Positions 36,341 to 48,479 of a DNA stretch of 64,000 nt are shown piece by piece. Below the pieces are notes generated by a model. The model worked only from the letters and a program-made list of their open reading frames with translations, was not told the DNA's origin and made no database searches. A program made the translations under genes and the position numbers. The DNA is from Diphasiastrum complanatum (lineage: Eukaryota; Streptophyta; Lycopodiopsida; Lycopodiales; Lycopodiaceae). Within the stretch, counting starts at the first letter, position 1. Each line of letters starts with the position of its first letter. The stretch covers positions 34,162,804 through 34,226,803 of the forward strand of contig CM055097.1 in assembly GCA_029204225.1 (NCBI GenBank), written 5' to 3'.

Positions 36341-38101
36341 TGTGAACTAAAAGAGAAGGTCTCTTAAAATTCTAAAGTTCCAATTATAAGAATTGGTCTT
36401 TAGAAACAAGTCAACAAAATATTCATAAACATATCAAAAGGAAATACAAAGCTTATCAAAGAAGTAACTCCTAATACGACTCCATTCAACCATAAAGCAT
36501 TCAATCATAACACATGATGAGGGGTCAAGATGGACCCCCCCCCCCCCCCCCCCCCCCCGAAGGATTTCTTTATATTATGCAAGAGCAATTGGCCCTCGGC
36601 CAATTACATATACAGAGGATAAAATGGTTTAATAGTTTCTTGAAGTCTTTACATCATTTGGGTTGCAAAAAGATTAGATCCTAAAGAGTCCCATAATCTT
36701 AAAAAAGGGATTAAAACTTGTTTCCAAATACATGCAAAAGTATGGACATCAGAATAAAAACATGCATGGTCATTGGACATGGGGTCCCTAGACATACAAA
36801 TGTTTAAACATCAATGAAAGAGCATGCATAGACATTTGACATGGATTTCCATGACATGCAAATGCTTAAACATCAACGGAAGAGCATGCATAAACATTTG
36901 ACATGGATTTCCATGACATGCAAAAGGTACTAGACAACCATTCATACACATGCATATCAAATTCATAAGCTTACCATAGATTAGATGTCACATGCATAAG
37001 CTTAGAACACCAAATTTACAAACATGCATGAATATGAACTAACAAAATGAACGTGTGTTGGTGATTCCAAAAGCTTTCTAATCCAAGTTTGGCATAATCT
37101 CCTTATGCCAAGCTTCCTTCTCCAAGCACCTACACACAAAGAAACAAAAGCAAAAAGAAAGCTAGAATGAAAAGGTGATGAATGGAAAAGGAGGGGGGCG
37201 AGTTCCTCTTCTTATAGGAAGTGGGGAGGAGGCTTGGGGAAGTGGATGAGGTGTCATATACAAGTGTGAGAGGTGTAAGGGGAACTCTAGGTGAAGTAAG
37301 GGGTAAGTAAAGTGAGGAGGTGAGGTGTGTAGGTGTGAGAGAGTTGTCATGGACTTGTAAATGGAAAAGTGAGAGAATGGGAGGGCGCATTTTCTTAGGT
37401 GTACGATGGCTCTTAGCCATGTGGCAAAGTAGGTAAGTTACATATTGACATGCAAGGAAGGTAGGTAGTCTAACATTTAATGTTAGCCACTTTCAAGTTG
37501 TATTTTCTTGGTTACAACATTGGGGTTCACCCCAAGTGCATTCATTCTATGGTAGAGGGTTAGTATATGTCCATCTTATTTTGCATAATATCCATCAATT
37601 CCTAGGCCCTTTTTTTCTAGGGGTTGCCCATTCCCAATCATAGTGGAGAGAGTCACAAAGGGTGATCAGTCCTTTGATTTCTTCTCCAAATCTTTATAGA
37701 CTCGATTGAGCCTTCTATATAGACTTTGGAAAAAGCCTTCTTCAGGTACCATCTTAAGTTGTAAAAAGCTTTTCAAATCATTCTTCAGGCACTCGACCGA
37801 CTTCCTCTCCAAAAGAATAAGCTAGTAACATGTACCTATACATACCCTTAAAGAAAAGGTTAGGTGTCATAACATACCATTCAAAATAAATGGCTCATCA
37901 TAAGACTCTACCTGTAGAATCTGCACATCAAACTGTTAGCATTTATCTACAGTTTTCATCTCTTGTCTTTAAGTACTGATACCTGCACAAGCATTTCATT
38001 AGTTGGAGTAACAAGCTCTAAGATTCAAATATGTTTCATACAAAAAGAATGGAAGATAGGATAGCCTTCATTCATTGGGCATTTTGTCTATACAATTTAC
38101 A
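36341..38101 (-). repeat. Gyp-B2 5' LTR (1761 bp)
   Basis: TGTAAATTG to GTTCACA in minus orientation. It includes three 62-bp tandem units (about 36740-36930) and a C24 run at 36535-36558 where the other copies have only a short C tract. Confidence 0.85.
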
Positions 38102-39578
38102 CTCTCTCATGATGACACAAACAATGTCCCAGACCTGCATAAGAACTAGAGACAGTGCATGTCACATTCGCAGCATCATACAGCAATCAGAGCTTCTCAA
38201 CATACCATGAGAGCACATACTCAATAGATTTACATGTACTTGTATTTTATGGTTAGTCGAAGACATATATTACACTCCCACATGACTTAAAATGTACCTT
38301 CTTGTCTCATGTACCTTTTGGTACTCAAAGTCATTAATGAAGCTTTCTTTTTTTCTTTATCTCTTTCTCATGTGCAAATGTTTTTCTCGTAAGATACATG
38401 TTGCAATTGCGATGATGAATGCCAAAGCACTAGTCTACGAATGATGATCATAGTGGGATTATCAAACTCGTATTAGGACCTTACAAGAAGAAAAGAGAGG
38501 ATGAGGATTTCTCCTGTGAAGGAAAAAGATCATTGATGTGTCAACTTCACCATTGAAAATGAGAAATAGAAGTCATCAAACTTGTTGTAATGGTTCCACG
38601 AACCGCGGTTTGTTGGCGAACAACCATGATTCATCAATGAATCGATCAGGTCCGATTTGAATCGGAAAGAATCGGTCCCAAAATAAATAAATAAAAAAAG
38701 GGAACGATTCTTTGGTCGTGACATCAATGATTCTTTGTCTTGGCTTTTCAATGTTCTAACTTGTATTCAAAAAAACGGTTTGGAAAAATAGTTTGCAGTT
38801 GAAGGATGTATGGAAAAATAGCCATTGTGAGGCCCATTGCAGCCCGATCTACAGCACAAAATATTGAAGAATGTAGGAACTTCACGCAAATCATCAAGTT
38901 CGTTGGTTGTAAACAAAGCCCTTCTATGAAAGGCATAAAAAACTCCTAAGGCTTCAAAATCTCAAATAAAATGGCCCCAGTTGTAACTTGAAAGGCGAAG
39001 GGTCCTGAAGTGTCACTGCCAACATCAAGTATGAAGGTCTAATAATAAATTGGCACATTTGCCAGATGAAGAGACCCGAAGCGTAGATTGAACTAAACTC
39101 CATTGAAGATTTTCACGATGAAGTTTTACTTCATTTTCTTTCAAAAATTCTATGTTGGTGTTTAGGACAGCCCTAAGCCCAAGGAGAACTTATTTTCAAG
39201 GTTGTCCCAATGCATATAAGGAGCAAAGGACAATATTGGCTACATGGGAACCCAAAAACAATAAATTGGACATCAATAGACCAATTTACAAATGTTCAAC
39301 TCAAGGGACCAATTTACAGATGATCAATTGGAACCTTGACCTATCAAAAAGTGGACAATTGACTATTATAGGTGATTAATGGCAGGTTAGCATAGTTGGA
39401 GTGACGACTTATATCCTTGTAGAAAATCAAAGTGCCAAGATCCTTCCAACATTCAATCTCCATATACAAGAAGAAGAAGAAGAAGAAGAAGAGAGTTAGG
39501 CGCCCTCGAGGAGAGAGAAAGTAGTAACAATGTTTGAAAGGGAATGATTTACAAATGAACAATGAGTACATATAAATC
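38102..39578. other. Stretch without a recognised gene
   Basis: Between two retroelement blocks. It contains an (AAG)n tract at about 39466-39492. No gene or element ends identified. Confidence 0.5.
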
Positions 39579-39639
39579 CCTCTGGTGGTTACTGCACCTC
39601 GAAGTACTGTTGGGTCGGCACTATTACAGTCTCGTAACA
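39579..39639 (-). repeat. Gyp-C2 3' LTR (truncated)
   Basis: Only about 60 bp match the 5' LTR at 60470-60525 (shared GTTGGGTCGGCACT). It starts TGTTACGAG after a G/A-rich PPT (39640-39654). Confidence 0.7.
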
Positions 39640-39655
39640 CTCCCTCCCCCTTAAG

Positions 39656-41046
39656 AGCTATCTTGGTCCTCTAAGCCAAAGTCTGGATATAACTGTCGAA
39701 GTATGTTGTCTTTTTACCAAGTGACATTCTCAACTGGCTGATCCTTCCACTTGATTAAATATTCTTGATATAGGGTATGACGTGTCTTCATCTCCCTAGC
39801 ACTGAGGATACTTTCTGGTTCATGTGGAAGTTGCTGAGAATCCATAGAACACTGTCCCTAACTAGATTATTTGATCTAGTTAAAGCCCTTCGTAAGTAAC
39901 TAACATGGAATATTGTATGGACTTTAGTACTGGTCAGGAGTTCTAGCTCATAGGAAACTTCGCCTATTCTTCCAATAATGGTAACCGGACCACAATACCT
40001 AGGAGACAACTTAGCACACACTCTTGTTTTGAGGGTGAGACTCGAAGAAAGACTTTCTCACCAGGGGAGAACTGAACATCCCATCTATGCGGATCTACAT
40101 ACTGCTTAGCTCAATCCTAGGTTTGCTTAATGCTACATTTAGCATGTTCTACCATCTGATTTAGATCTTTCAAAAAAAAAATTGCTATTTCAACTTTCTC
40201 CTGTTTGAACCCTACTGTTGTGGGTGAGCGTGGCTGAAAACCATACATCAGCATAAATGGGTTGTATTCCGTAGCTGAGTATTTGGTACTGTTGTAAGCA
40301 AACTCTAATATCTGAAGGTATTCCTCCCAATTAGTCTGCTTTTTGCTGACGTATGCACGAAGCATATCCTCCAGCACCTGATTTACTCTTTCTGTTTGAC
40401 CGTCCGTCTGTGGATGATCTGTAGTACTCATATTTAGTTTGGCATGGAGATAATGGAATATTGCCCTCCAGAAACCTCCATCAAACTTATTGTCCCGATC
40501 GCTAACTCTGCCAGAAGGGAGATTGTATAATTTAAATAGCCCGTCTATAAACAACCTTGCTAACTTTTGAGCTCTGACGGTTGTTTTGGTCGAAATACAG
40601 TGAGCCATTTTGGTCAAATGGTCAACTGTGACTGAACCTTCTGGGTCTTAGGCAGGCCTACTATAAAATCCATGGAAATACTCTCATTTACCAAATGGTA
40701 TCTCTAATGGTTATAACAACCCTCCTGCCTTTAGACGCTCTACTTTATTAATCACGCAAGTTGGCGTATGCTTGGACTCTTCATCCTCAACAAAAGTTGT
40801 TGTATACTTGGATGAATCTTCCCCAGGCCTAGGAACTAGTTCAGAAGTCTGTACATGTTCTGGACTGTTTTTCAGACTATGGGAAAATACGAATCACTCT
40901 TGCATTCCCCCCCCAAGGACTCGAGTAACTCAAAACCAGATAAAAGTCAACTCGTTTACCATTGGCATTCTGCTAAGAGCATCTACCACTGTATGAACTT
41001 TCTTCGTCTATATTTGATAGAAAAATCAAATTCTTGCAGTAACTCA
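39656..41046 (-). pseudogene. pol: Gyp-C2 integrase and chromodomain, RNase H C-part (broken)
   Basis: Integrase core at 40617-40117 with SDRDNKFDGGFW and DGQTERVNQVLEDML (catalytic Glu kept); the first catalytic region is disrupted. The chromodomain region is degraded. RNase H tail (LLQEFDFSIKY) up to the Cop-E insertion at 41046/41047. Confidence 0.85.
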
Positions 41047-41486
41047 TGTTAGAATAATAAATGTAAATGATGTAGAAGCCATAGGTTATTATGACCCAAA
41101 AGGTCGAGATCTATGTAACCATGGTCATTTATATTTTAGGCCCAAGTTAGTATGAAACTAACTTGTAGGGACTCGTGGGTCCACTAGGGGCCTATACATG
41201 TGAATTAAGTACCTAACTTGTTATTTGGGGTACTTGATTATTTTATGTAACTTATGGTAGCTAGATAGCCATTAGTCAAGTTATTATACAGCCAACAGTC
41301 ATGAAGGTAGATAGCCATCTTGGACTACTTATATGTAGCCATTCACTTGTATGAGACACACTTTTGTTAAGCAATCTACTGTTCATATTGGCTGTCCACA
41401 AGTTTTTACAAGAGGGTCATCTAACAATCTCTCTCTTCTCTTTGAGAATACTGTGTTAATGAATAGTCTTGATTCTGGATTCCTAC
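41047..41486 (+). repeat. Cop-E 5' LTR
   Basis: 440 bp, TGTTAGAATAATAAATG to GATTCCTACA, followed directly by the PBS TGGTATCAGAGCC at 41487. Confidence 0.9.
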
Positions 41487-41976
41487 ATGGTATCAGAGCC
41501 ATTGTTCAGAATTGATTGCTTGCTCGAGGGCACCCACTAGGCAGCCACATTTCTCCTCTTTTGGTTCATAAAAATCAAAAAATTTCTGATTTTTGTGGAG
41601 AGAGAACTGTTCGGCTCCTTGTTTTTTGTGCAGGAAATTGCAAGGAAAAGCTTGGAACCTCCACTCATTTGGGAGCCAGCAGTAGGGCGCCCATGCTCAA
41701 CTAGTTTTCATGTGATTGAAATCAGATTACATGCTTCAAATTTCAGATTTTCTTCTTGGAGGAGGGCGCCCATCTACCTTGAAGACAAATGTGTTTTTGA
41801 CAAATTTTTAGTGGCTGAAATTTTTTTGTTTTTGAGCCTGGAAGAAGGTCTTACCATCTGCTCCATTAGCACATTGAGTGCACACCATTTTACCACAAAA
41901 GTTTTGGTTGTGGTTTTGGCTTCATTGGAAGCCTGCATATTAGTTAGTATTCTATTATTTCAGCAGAATACAGCCA
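41487..41976 (+). other. Cop-E PBS and leader
   Basis: Leader with repeated GGGCGCCCAT words (near 41687 and 41765) and a related GAGGGCACCCACT near 41526. It ends at the inversion breakpoint; the Cop-E gag ATG is at 50021 on the minus strand. Confidence 0.8.
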
Positions 41977-42736
41977 CTTCCGTATTAAGGTAGAAGATGT
42001 CCTGAAAACAGCTTTCAGAACTCGTCACGGTTATTATGAGTTTAAGGTAACCCGTTGGACTCACCAATGCTCCGGTGACTTTTATGACCCTTATGAACAG
42101 TGTTCTTTGACCATATTTAAGAAAATTTGTGGTAGATGATATCTTAGTTTATAGAAAACTAAGAAAGAGCATTTGGCTCACCTCAAAAAGGTGTTCTTTT
42201 TGCTCAGAAAACATAAGCTATTCGCAAAAAAATCTATATGTGAGTTTTTCACCGAAGAAATAGCATATTTGGGCCATATTATCTCCAAGGATGGGATTAA
42301 GATGGACCCAAATAAGGTCAATGCCATATTCAGTCGGCCTAGACCAAACAGTATAACAGACCTTCAGGTCTTTCTTGGTCTCTCGGGATACTACAGACGA
42401 TTTGTCAAGGATTATGCTTAAATAGCAGTTCCTATGACAAATCTTCTTAAGGGGAAGGGAAAGGAGTTCGTCTGGGGGCCATAGCAATAGGAGAGTTTTG
42501 ATGCTCTTAAATAAGCCTTGGTTGCAACACCACTACTGAACGTTGTAGACCCAAGTCAGTCCTTTGTGGTCGAAACAGATGCCAGTGACTTTGTAGTATG
42601 TCTTGTTGAACCAAAACGGATGACCAGTAGCATTCGAAAGTAAGAAGCTCGAACCCACACAGACCAGATCATGAAAGCCTCAGATATTTGTGCAATCAGC
42701 CTGAGCTTAGAGGTCGAAAAGCTTGATGGGCTAAGT
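41977..42736 (+). pseudogene. pol: Gyp-C2 RT C-half and RNase H N-half (inverted)
   Basis: Reads [20 protein letters not shown], then LGHIISKDGIKMDPNKV and LQVFLGLSGYYRRFV, all as in Gyp-C1, then RNase H to the Cop-E target site. The YVDD-type box has lost residues. It continues the RT cut at 50022, in frame. Confidence 0.9.
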
Positions 42737-42779
42737 TGTAGGAATCCAGAATCAAGACTATTCATTAACACACAATATT

Positions 42780-43181
42780 TGTTAGAATCAAAGAGATTTT
42801 CTTACCGGAGTAGACTAATCTTATTAGTACTCACAGAAAACATCAACCACAAGCTGAAGAAGAAGAGAGACTGCAAGAAGCTATGCTTCATAAGCTGGAA
42901 ACTGAGATAACAATGGAGGTGGGCGCCCATCTACTCTTATAGAGGCTGTCCACAATGAAAAGCAAAAGCTATTCTACTACAATAGCAATTGAAATGCTAA
43001 TTATGAAGTCTTAACAATAGAAATCTATGCTAACTTGGTTAAAATAGATTTCTATACTATTCTAGCAAAATTGGTACTAACTTAGGTACCTATACCAAAA
43101 ATAGATAGTACCTATACTAAAAATAGAAATAGGCCTTTTAGCACGCAGGCTGGCCTCTACAATTGACCATTAATTCTAACA
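42780..43181 (-). repeat. Cop-F 3' LTR
   Basis: Preceded on the minus strand by AAGGGGGAG (PPT, 43182-43190). Contains GGGCGCCCA near 42915. Confidence 0.95.
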
Positions 43182-46100
43182 CTCCCCCTTAATGGATAAT
43201 TGATTATCAATAACACCTAGGAGAGTCCTGAACTTCTCAAATTTTTCACAACCAAGTCCTTTTGTGAAGATATCTGCAACTTGATCATTGGTGTCACAGT
43301 AGATCAACTCTACTTCACCACTTTCTAACTTTTCTCGTATAAAATGCTGCTGAACTTCAATATGCTTTGACCTACTATGAAATACTGGATTCTTTGCAAG
43401 CTGTATACAACTCTGATTGTCACACCATAGAATTGTAGGTTCAACTTATATGAAGATCTTTTAGAATCCTTCGTAACCAAAGTGCTTCACAAGTTTTTGA
43501 TGTAGTAGCCCTGTACTCTGCCTCTGTAGAAGATAAAGCAATTGTTGGTTGCTTTTTACTACTCCAACATATAGTTCCTGTTCCAAGATTAAATGCATAT
43601 CCTGTAGTCGATCTTCTATCTTCTGCATTTCCTGCCCAGTCAGCATCAACAAAACCCTCAAGTTTTATTTTTGTTCCTTTGACATAACGCAAAATCCTTT
43701 TTGCCGCTTTCCAATGACAAACTTTTGGTAAAGACATGAACTGACTCACCATGCTGACTGCATATGAAATGCCTAGTCGAGTAGTCGTTAGATAGATAAG
43801 ACTACCTACAAGCTGCATATAAAGTGTTTCATTCACACTTTCAGAATTTTCCTCTTTTGTAAGCTTTACACTTGGATCATATGGTGTAGAAATGGACTTA
43901 CAATCAAGCATGTTAAACTTCTTGAGTAACTCTCTTGCATACTTTGCTTGTGATATGAAAAGACTTTCCTTTGATCTCCAAACTTCAATACCCAAACAAT
44001 ATTGAAGTCTCTCTAAATCTTTCATATCAAACTCCTGTGAAAGATTGTTCTTTATCTTCTCTATTAGTGACTTATTTGACCCTGTGATAATAAGATCATC
44101 TACATAAAGAACAATAATGACTATGTCATCCAAATCTTTCATAATATAAAGCGTTGACTCTGACATGCTTCTATGAAAATTCTGCTTCAAAAAATAATTG
44201 TTGATACGTGTATACCATGCTCTAGGTGCTTGTTTCAACCCATATAATTCTTTCTTTAACTTGCAAACCAAGTGCTCTTTGCCTTCAACCTCATAACCCT
44301 GAGGTTGCTCCAGATAAACCTTTTCTTCAAGGTAACCGTTCAAGAAAGCACTCTTGACATCCATTTGCTGAATATCCCATCCAAAATGAGATGCAATTGC
44401 CAAAACACTCCTCATAGTATTCATTTTAGCAACCGGTGCAAAAGTATCTTCATAGTCAATCCCTTCTCTCTGAGCATTTCCTTTGGCTACTAATCTGGCC
44501 TTATACTTATCTATAGAACCATCAGACTTAAACTTGGTTCTATAAGTCCACTTGCAACCAATTGGTTTCTTACCTGCTGGAAGTTCAACAAGATCCCATG
44601 TCTCGTTTTTCATGATAGAACTGAACTCCTCATCCATAGCAGTTTTCCAAACCTGTTCTTTTGCAGCATCTTCATAAAATAAAGGATCCTCAGGATCCAA
44701 CACTGAAGCCATAAACGCATAATGCGTTTCTTCACCATCTTCATGATAGTGTCCACTTGACCGTGTCAATCTCTTAGCTCCTTGTTGACTCGATTCTCCC
44801 TCATCCAACATTTGACTATCTTTTATAGTCTCAAAATACCATCTTGGCAACTTCTTTGTAGGTGACGTAGAAGGAGAATATGTATCAAATACCCTTGACC
44901 TTTCCTTCCGTTTACCAAGATCCACTTGTGTATACACCCTTGGTATAACTTGTGTAGAAGCTGTATCACATGGACTTGTATCTTCCTGAACATCATCTAT
45001 AATAGGAGTTTTTGATGAAGGAGAAAATACATCCTCCTCGTGATCTTCTAGGGTAGAAGACTCACTTTCTTCAAACACAACATCCGTGCTCATAATCACC
45101 TTCTTACTGGTAAGATTATAAAGGCGATATGCCTTCTCTTCCTCATCATAACCAAGGAATAAACACTTGATCGCCTTTGAATCAAGTTTTTGACGATTAT
45201 CTTTAGGAATATGAGCACATGCTATACAACCAAAAACTCGTAGATGATCCACTTTAGGTTTTATACCTGTGAAAGCTTCTTCTGGAGTTCGATTTAGAAC
45301 AGCTTTTGTAGGACTTCTGTTAAGCAAGTAAACTGCTGTACTAACTGCTTCGCCCCACAAATGATTCTTGAGGTTCTTACCTCGTAGCATGCTTCGAGCA
45401 GTCTCCACAATAGACCTGTTCTTTCTCTCGGCTACTCCATTATGCTGTGGTGTATCAGTAAATTGTCTCTTGATTCCATGTTCTTTGCAAAATTCCTGGA
45501 ACTCTGTAGATATGAATTCACGTCCCTTATCTGAACGTAGAATCTTGATTTGCTTTCCTGTCTGCTTCTCAACAAGTGATTTGAACTGAGTAAAGAACTT
45601 AAAAGCTTGACTCTTATACTTAAGCAAGTATATCCATACCTTCCTGGAAAAATCATCCACAAATATCAGGAAGTAGGATGCTCTCCCTATAGACTCAGTT
45701 TGCATGGGACCACATAAGTCTGTATGAACAAGCTCCAAGATTTCCTTGGCTCCATATGCTCCATCCTTGGGAAACAGCATACGATGATGCTTGCCCATAA
45801 CACATCCTTCACAAATTTTTCCTGAAGATACAATATTAGGTAATCCTATTACCATATTATTGTCTTTTAGAACCTGTAAGCTTTTATAGTTCAGATGCCC
45901 AAACCTTTCATGCCATATCCTGCTCTCCATACTATCAGAAGCTGCACAAACCTGATGATCCAATGTAGTTGCATCAAGTTTGTAAAGTCGACCTTCCAAC
46001 AATCCTTTGACCACAACTTTGTAACCTTTGTTTTTGTTTTTGATGAGACACTTTTGATCGTCAAACTCAACTTTCATATTCTGTTTAGCTATGGCAGAAA

Positions 46101-46260
46101 CTGAAAGTAAATTCTTTTTTAAGCCTGGAACATATAGAACATTCTTAATTTCTCCTATATTCCCTGAAGGTAAATGTACTCTCACTGTACCTCTACCTTT
46201 AATATTGTAAGAAGAATTGTCTCCAAGTATGACGTGAATTTACACCAGTGTCATCAAACT
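43182..46260 (-). pseudogene. pol: Cop-F pol: protease tail, integrase, RT, RNase H
   Basis: A single 914-codon frame runs 46185-43441. It holds the pre-integrase domain (HERFGHLNYKSL), integrase with DLCGPMQT, RSDKGREF and NGVAERKNRS (Asp, Asp, Glu), RT with MDVKSAFLNG and YVDDLIITGS, and RNase H with DADWAGN and STEAEYRA. At about 43441 a one-base shift ends the frame; the RNase H tail continues in the next frame to 43182, stopping at the LTR edge. Upstream, a second shift near 46215 separates it from gag-protease. Confidence 0.95.
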
Positions 46261-47230
46261 GTGTGAACCACTCACGATGTGGTGTCATATGTTGCGTTGC
46301 TCCAGAATCAATATACCAACAATCTTCAGAGATCTCTGATGTCGAAGCTGAGAATAACTCATAGCATCCCACAACTTCACTTTTGTCTTCGTCTTCAATG
46401 AAGTTGCCTGACTGCTTCTTCTTGTCCTGGATAGCCTTCTTTTTCCTGCACTCAAACGCAAAATGACCATACTTGCCACAAAAATGACAATTGCCATTTC
46501 TCTTTGGATTAGATTTGGAATTGTCTCCTTTTTCTGTATTGTCCTTCCCTTCCTGCTTTTGATCCTTTTTGCCTCCTTTCTTCTTGCCCTTCTTACCTTG
46601 ATTCTTGGAAAAGAATCCCAGTTCCTTGAAATCTTCTCTAGACATCAGGTTTTGTCTTCGTAATTCCTTTTGAAGTAGCAAACCATTGAGCTCATCAAAT
46701 GTCGGCGATCTCTCCCTCAAACTTAGTGTCATAACAGAGTTCTGATATTGTAATGGTAAGCTATTCAAAACAATTTGTACTAGAGTATTATCAAGTACAA
46801 TTTCCCCTATAGAAGACAATTGATCTCTTTGATCCTTCACCCTGGTAATAAAATCCGTAATGGATTCTTTTGATTCCATTTTCAAGGTATGAAGCTTATT
46901 GTTCAAGAACAACGCTCGAGACTTACTTATCGTTTCATATGTGTTCTTAAGGATATCCCATGCATCCTTAGGGCCAGTTGCATTCCTGATCAGCGGAATC
47001 ACCTTATCCTTCACAGATAAGTTGATGATATGATGTGCACGTTGCACCCGTTTCTCAAATGCCCTTCTATCTTGATCATTGAGACCGTGAGCCATCACCT
47101 CTTGTCCCATGACAATTTCCCAATAATCTTTGTCCTGAAGGATATTCTGAAGTTTGAACTTCCACAAGCTGTAGTTAGATCCATCTAACTTGCTTGACTC
47201 CGGAAGAACGGATTCATTCAGACTGCCCAT
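46199..47230 (-). CDS. gag: Cop-F gag and protease active site
   Basis: 343 codons from MGSLNESVLPESSKLDG. Copia gag domain, lysine-rich segment, an intact CCHC knuckle (CHFCGKYGHFAFEC) and the protease active site DSGATQHMT near the end. The frame then runs off into VNSRHTWRQFFLQY because of a 1-2 base indel; in the other frame GDNSSYNIKGRG continues the protease. Confidence 0.9.
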   Translation of the reverse strand: MGSLNESVLPESSKLDGSNYSLWKFKLQNILQDKDYWEIVMGQEVMAHGLNDQDRRAFEKRVQRAHHIINLSVKDKVIPLIRNATGPKDAWDILKNTYETISKSRALFLNNKLHTLKMESKESITDFITRVKDQRDQLSSIGEIVLDNTLVQIVLNSLPLQYQNSVMTLSLRERSPTFDELNGLLLQKELRRQNLMSREDFKELGFFSKNQGKKGKKKGGKKDQKQEGKDNTEKGDNSKSNPKRNGNCHFCGKYGHFAFECRKKKAIQDKKKQSGNFIEDEDKSEVVGCYELFSASTSEISEDCWYIDSGATQHMTPHREWFTQFDDTGVNSRHTWRQFFLQY

Positions 47231-47886
47231 TTTTGTCGTTCAAAAATGACGAGCTTTCCACTAAGAATGCAATAATTTTTGACGGGTTGCACCGGATCAG
47301 ACCTGTCCTGTTTGCTGCTGCCTCAGATCAGACCTGTCTGATCTCTTCTGCTCAGATGCTGCCTTCACCAGTTGCTGCCACCCTCATAAGCTGCCTGCAC
47401 CAGCTGTATCCTGCAAATATATGACCTGCAACAGATCTGCCGCCCTCAGGAGAACCTGCCCAGGTACTGCTGCCCTCAAGAAAAGCCTGCTCAGGTTCTA
47501 CCGCCCTCAGCAAAAACCTGCTCAGGTTCTACCGCCCTCAGGAAAAGCCTGCTCAGGTTCTACCGCCCTCAGAAAAAACCTGCCGAGGTTCTACCGCCCT
47601 CAGGAAAAGCCTGCTCAGGTTCTACCGCCCTCATTTACTGCTCCCCTTAGATAAACTTGCACCCGCTGTGACCTTCACCAGATGTAGCCTAGCTGAAACC
47701 TCTGCTATGGATGTTGTCTCCCTCAGATCTGCCTGTCCAGAAGCTATCTGCGCCAGATGTGACCTCCACCAGATACAACCTTCACCAAATAGCGCCTCCA
47801 CTAGATGCGACTTCCACCAGTAAAACCTGCAGCGCTGATCTTCTCCTTCCGTAGATCCCGATCTTAACGAGATGGCTCTGATACCA
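47231..47886 (-). other. Cop-F leader with PBS
   Basis: The PBS TGGTATCAGAGCC starts at 47886 (minus), touching the LTR. The leader holds the 31-bp minisatellite at 47461-47638 and a looser field of CACCAG/CCAGATG words. No minus-strand ORF of note. Confidence 0.8.
47461..47638. repeat. 31-bp minisatellite in the Cop-F leader, 5-6 copies
   Basis: The unit centres on AGGTTCTACCGCCCTCAG, with alternating GAAAAGCC and CAAAAACC tails. 31 is not a multiple of 3, so no repeated peptide is maintained. Confidence 0.9.
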
Positions 47887-48288
47887 TGTTAGAATCGAAG
47901 AGATTATCTAATCGGAGTAGACTAATCTTATTAGTACTCACACAAAACATCAACCACAAGCTGAAGAAGAAGAGAGACTGCAAGAAGCTATGCTTCATAA
48001 GCTGGAAACTGAGGTAACAATGGAGGTGGGCGCCCATCTACTCTTATAGAGGCTGTCCACAATGAAAAGCAAAAGCTATTCTACTACAATAGCAATTGAA
48101 ATGCTAATTATGAAGTCTTAACAATAGAAATTTATGCTAACTTGGTTAAAATAGATTTCTATACTATTCTAGCAAAATTGGTACTAACTTAGGTACCTAT
48201 ACCAAAAATAGATAGTACCTATACTAAAAATAAAAATAGGCCTTCTAGCACGCATGCTGGCCTCTACAATTAACCATTAATTCTAACA
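47887..48288 (-). repeat. Cop-F 5' LTR
   Basis: 402 bp, about 97% identical to the 3' LTR. Confidence 0.95.
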
Positions 48289-48479
48289 ATATTCTGAAAG
48301 AGAAGGGAGAGATGGTTAGATGACCCTCTTGTAGAAACTTGTGGACAACCAATATGAACAGTAGATTGCTTAAAGTGTGTCTCATACAAATGAATGGCTA
48401 CATATAAGTAGTCCAAGATGGCTATCTACCTTCATGACTGTTGGCTGTCCAATAACTTGACTAATGGCTATCTAGCTAC

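Larger units (their letters stand above)
23638..38101 (-). mobile_element. Gyp-B2: Ty3/gypsy element, interrupted by Gyp-C1 and 3'-truncated
   Basis: Minus-strand element: full 5' LTR (36341-38101), PBS, gag, protease and RT to 33750; then Gyp-C1; then a further 113 bp of RNase H at 23638-23750. Integrase and 3' LTR are missing, replaced by the head-on junction with Gyp-B1's LTR. Confidence 0.85.
42780..48288 (-). mobile_element. Cop-F: nearly intact Ty1/copia element
   Basis: 402-bp LTRs (42780-43181 and 47887-48288, about 11 differences), target duplication ATATT at 42775-42779 and 48289-48293, PBS, leader, gag, pol, PPT. Only two frameshifts are seen in about 3.9 kb of coding sequence. 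It is inserted in the Cop-E 3' LTR; the Cop-E 5' LTR shows the empty site. Confidence 0.95.
42737..48478 (-). repeat. Cop-E 3' LTR (reverse, split by Cop-F, 5' end missing)
   Basis: 42737-42779 and 48294-48478 match the Cop-E 5' LTR in reverse; Cop-F lies between. It is cut at GGTAGCTAGATAG, so the first part of the LTR is gone. Confidence 0.85.

Noticed and set aside
37130-37420. Minus-strand frame rich in Pro, Ser, Leu and Thr inside the Gyp-B2 LTR
   Set aside because: Low-complexity LTR sequence without a homologous frame in Gyp-B1; not a gene.
47421-47654. Plus-strand frame in the Cop-F leader
   Set aside because: Created by the 31-bp minisatellite; the period is not a multiple of 3 and the frame lies antisense to the element.
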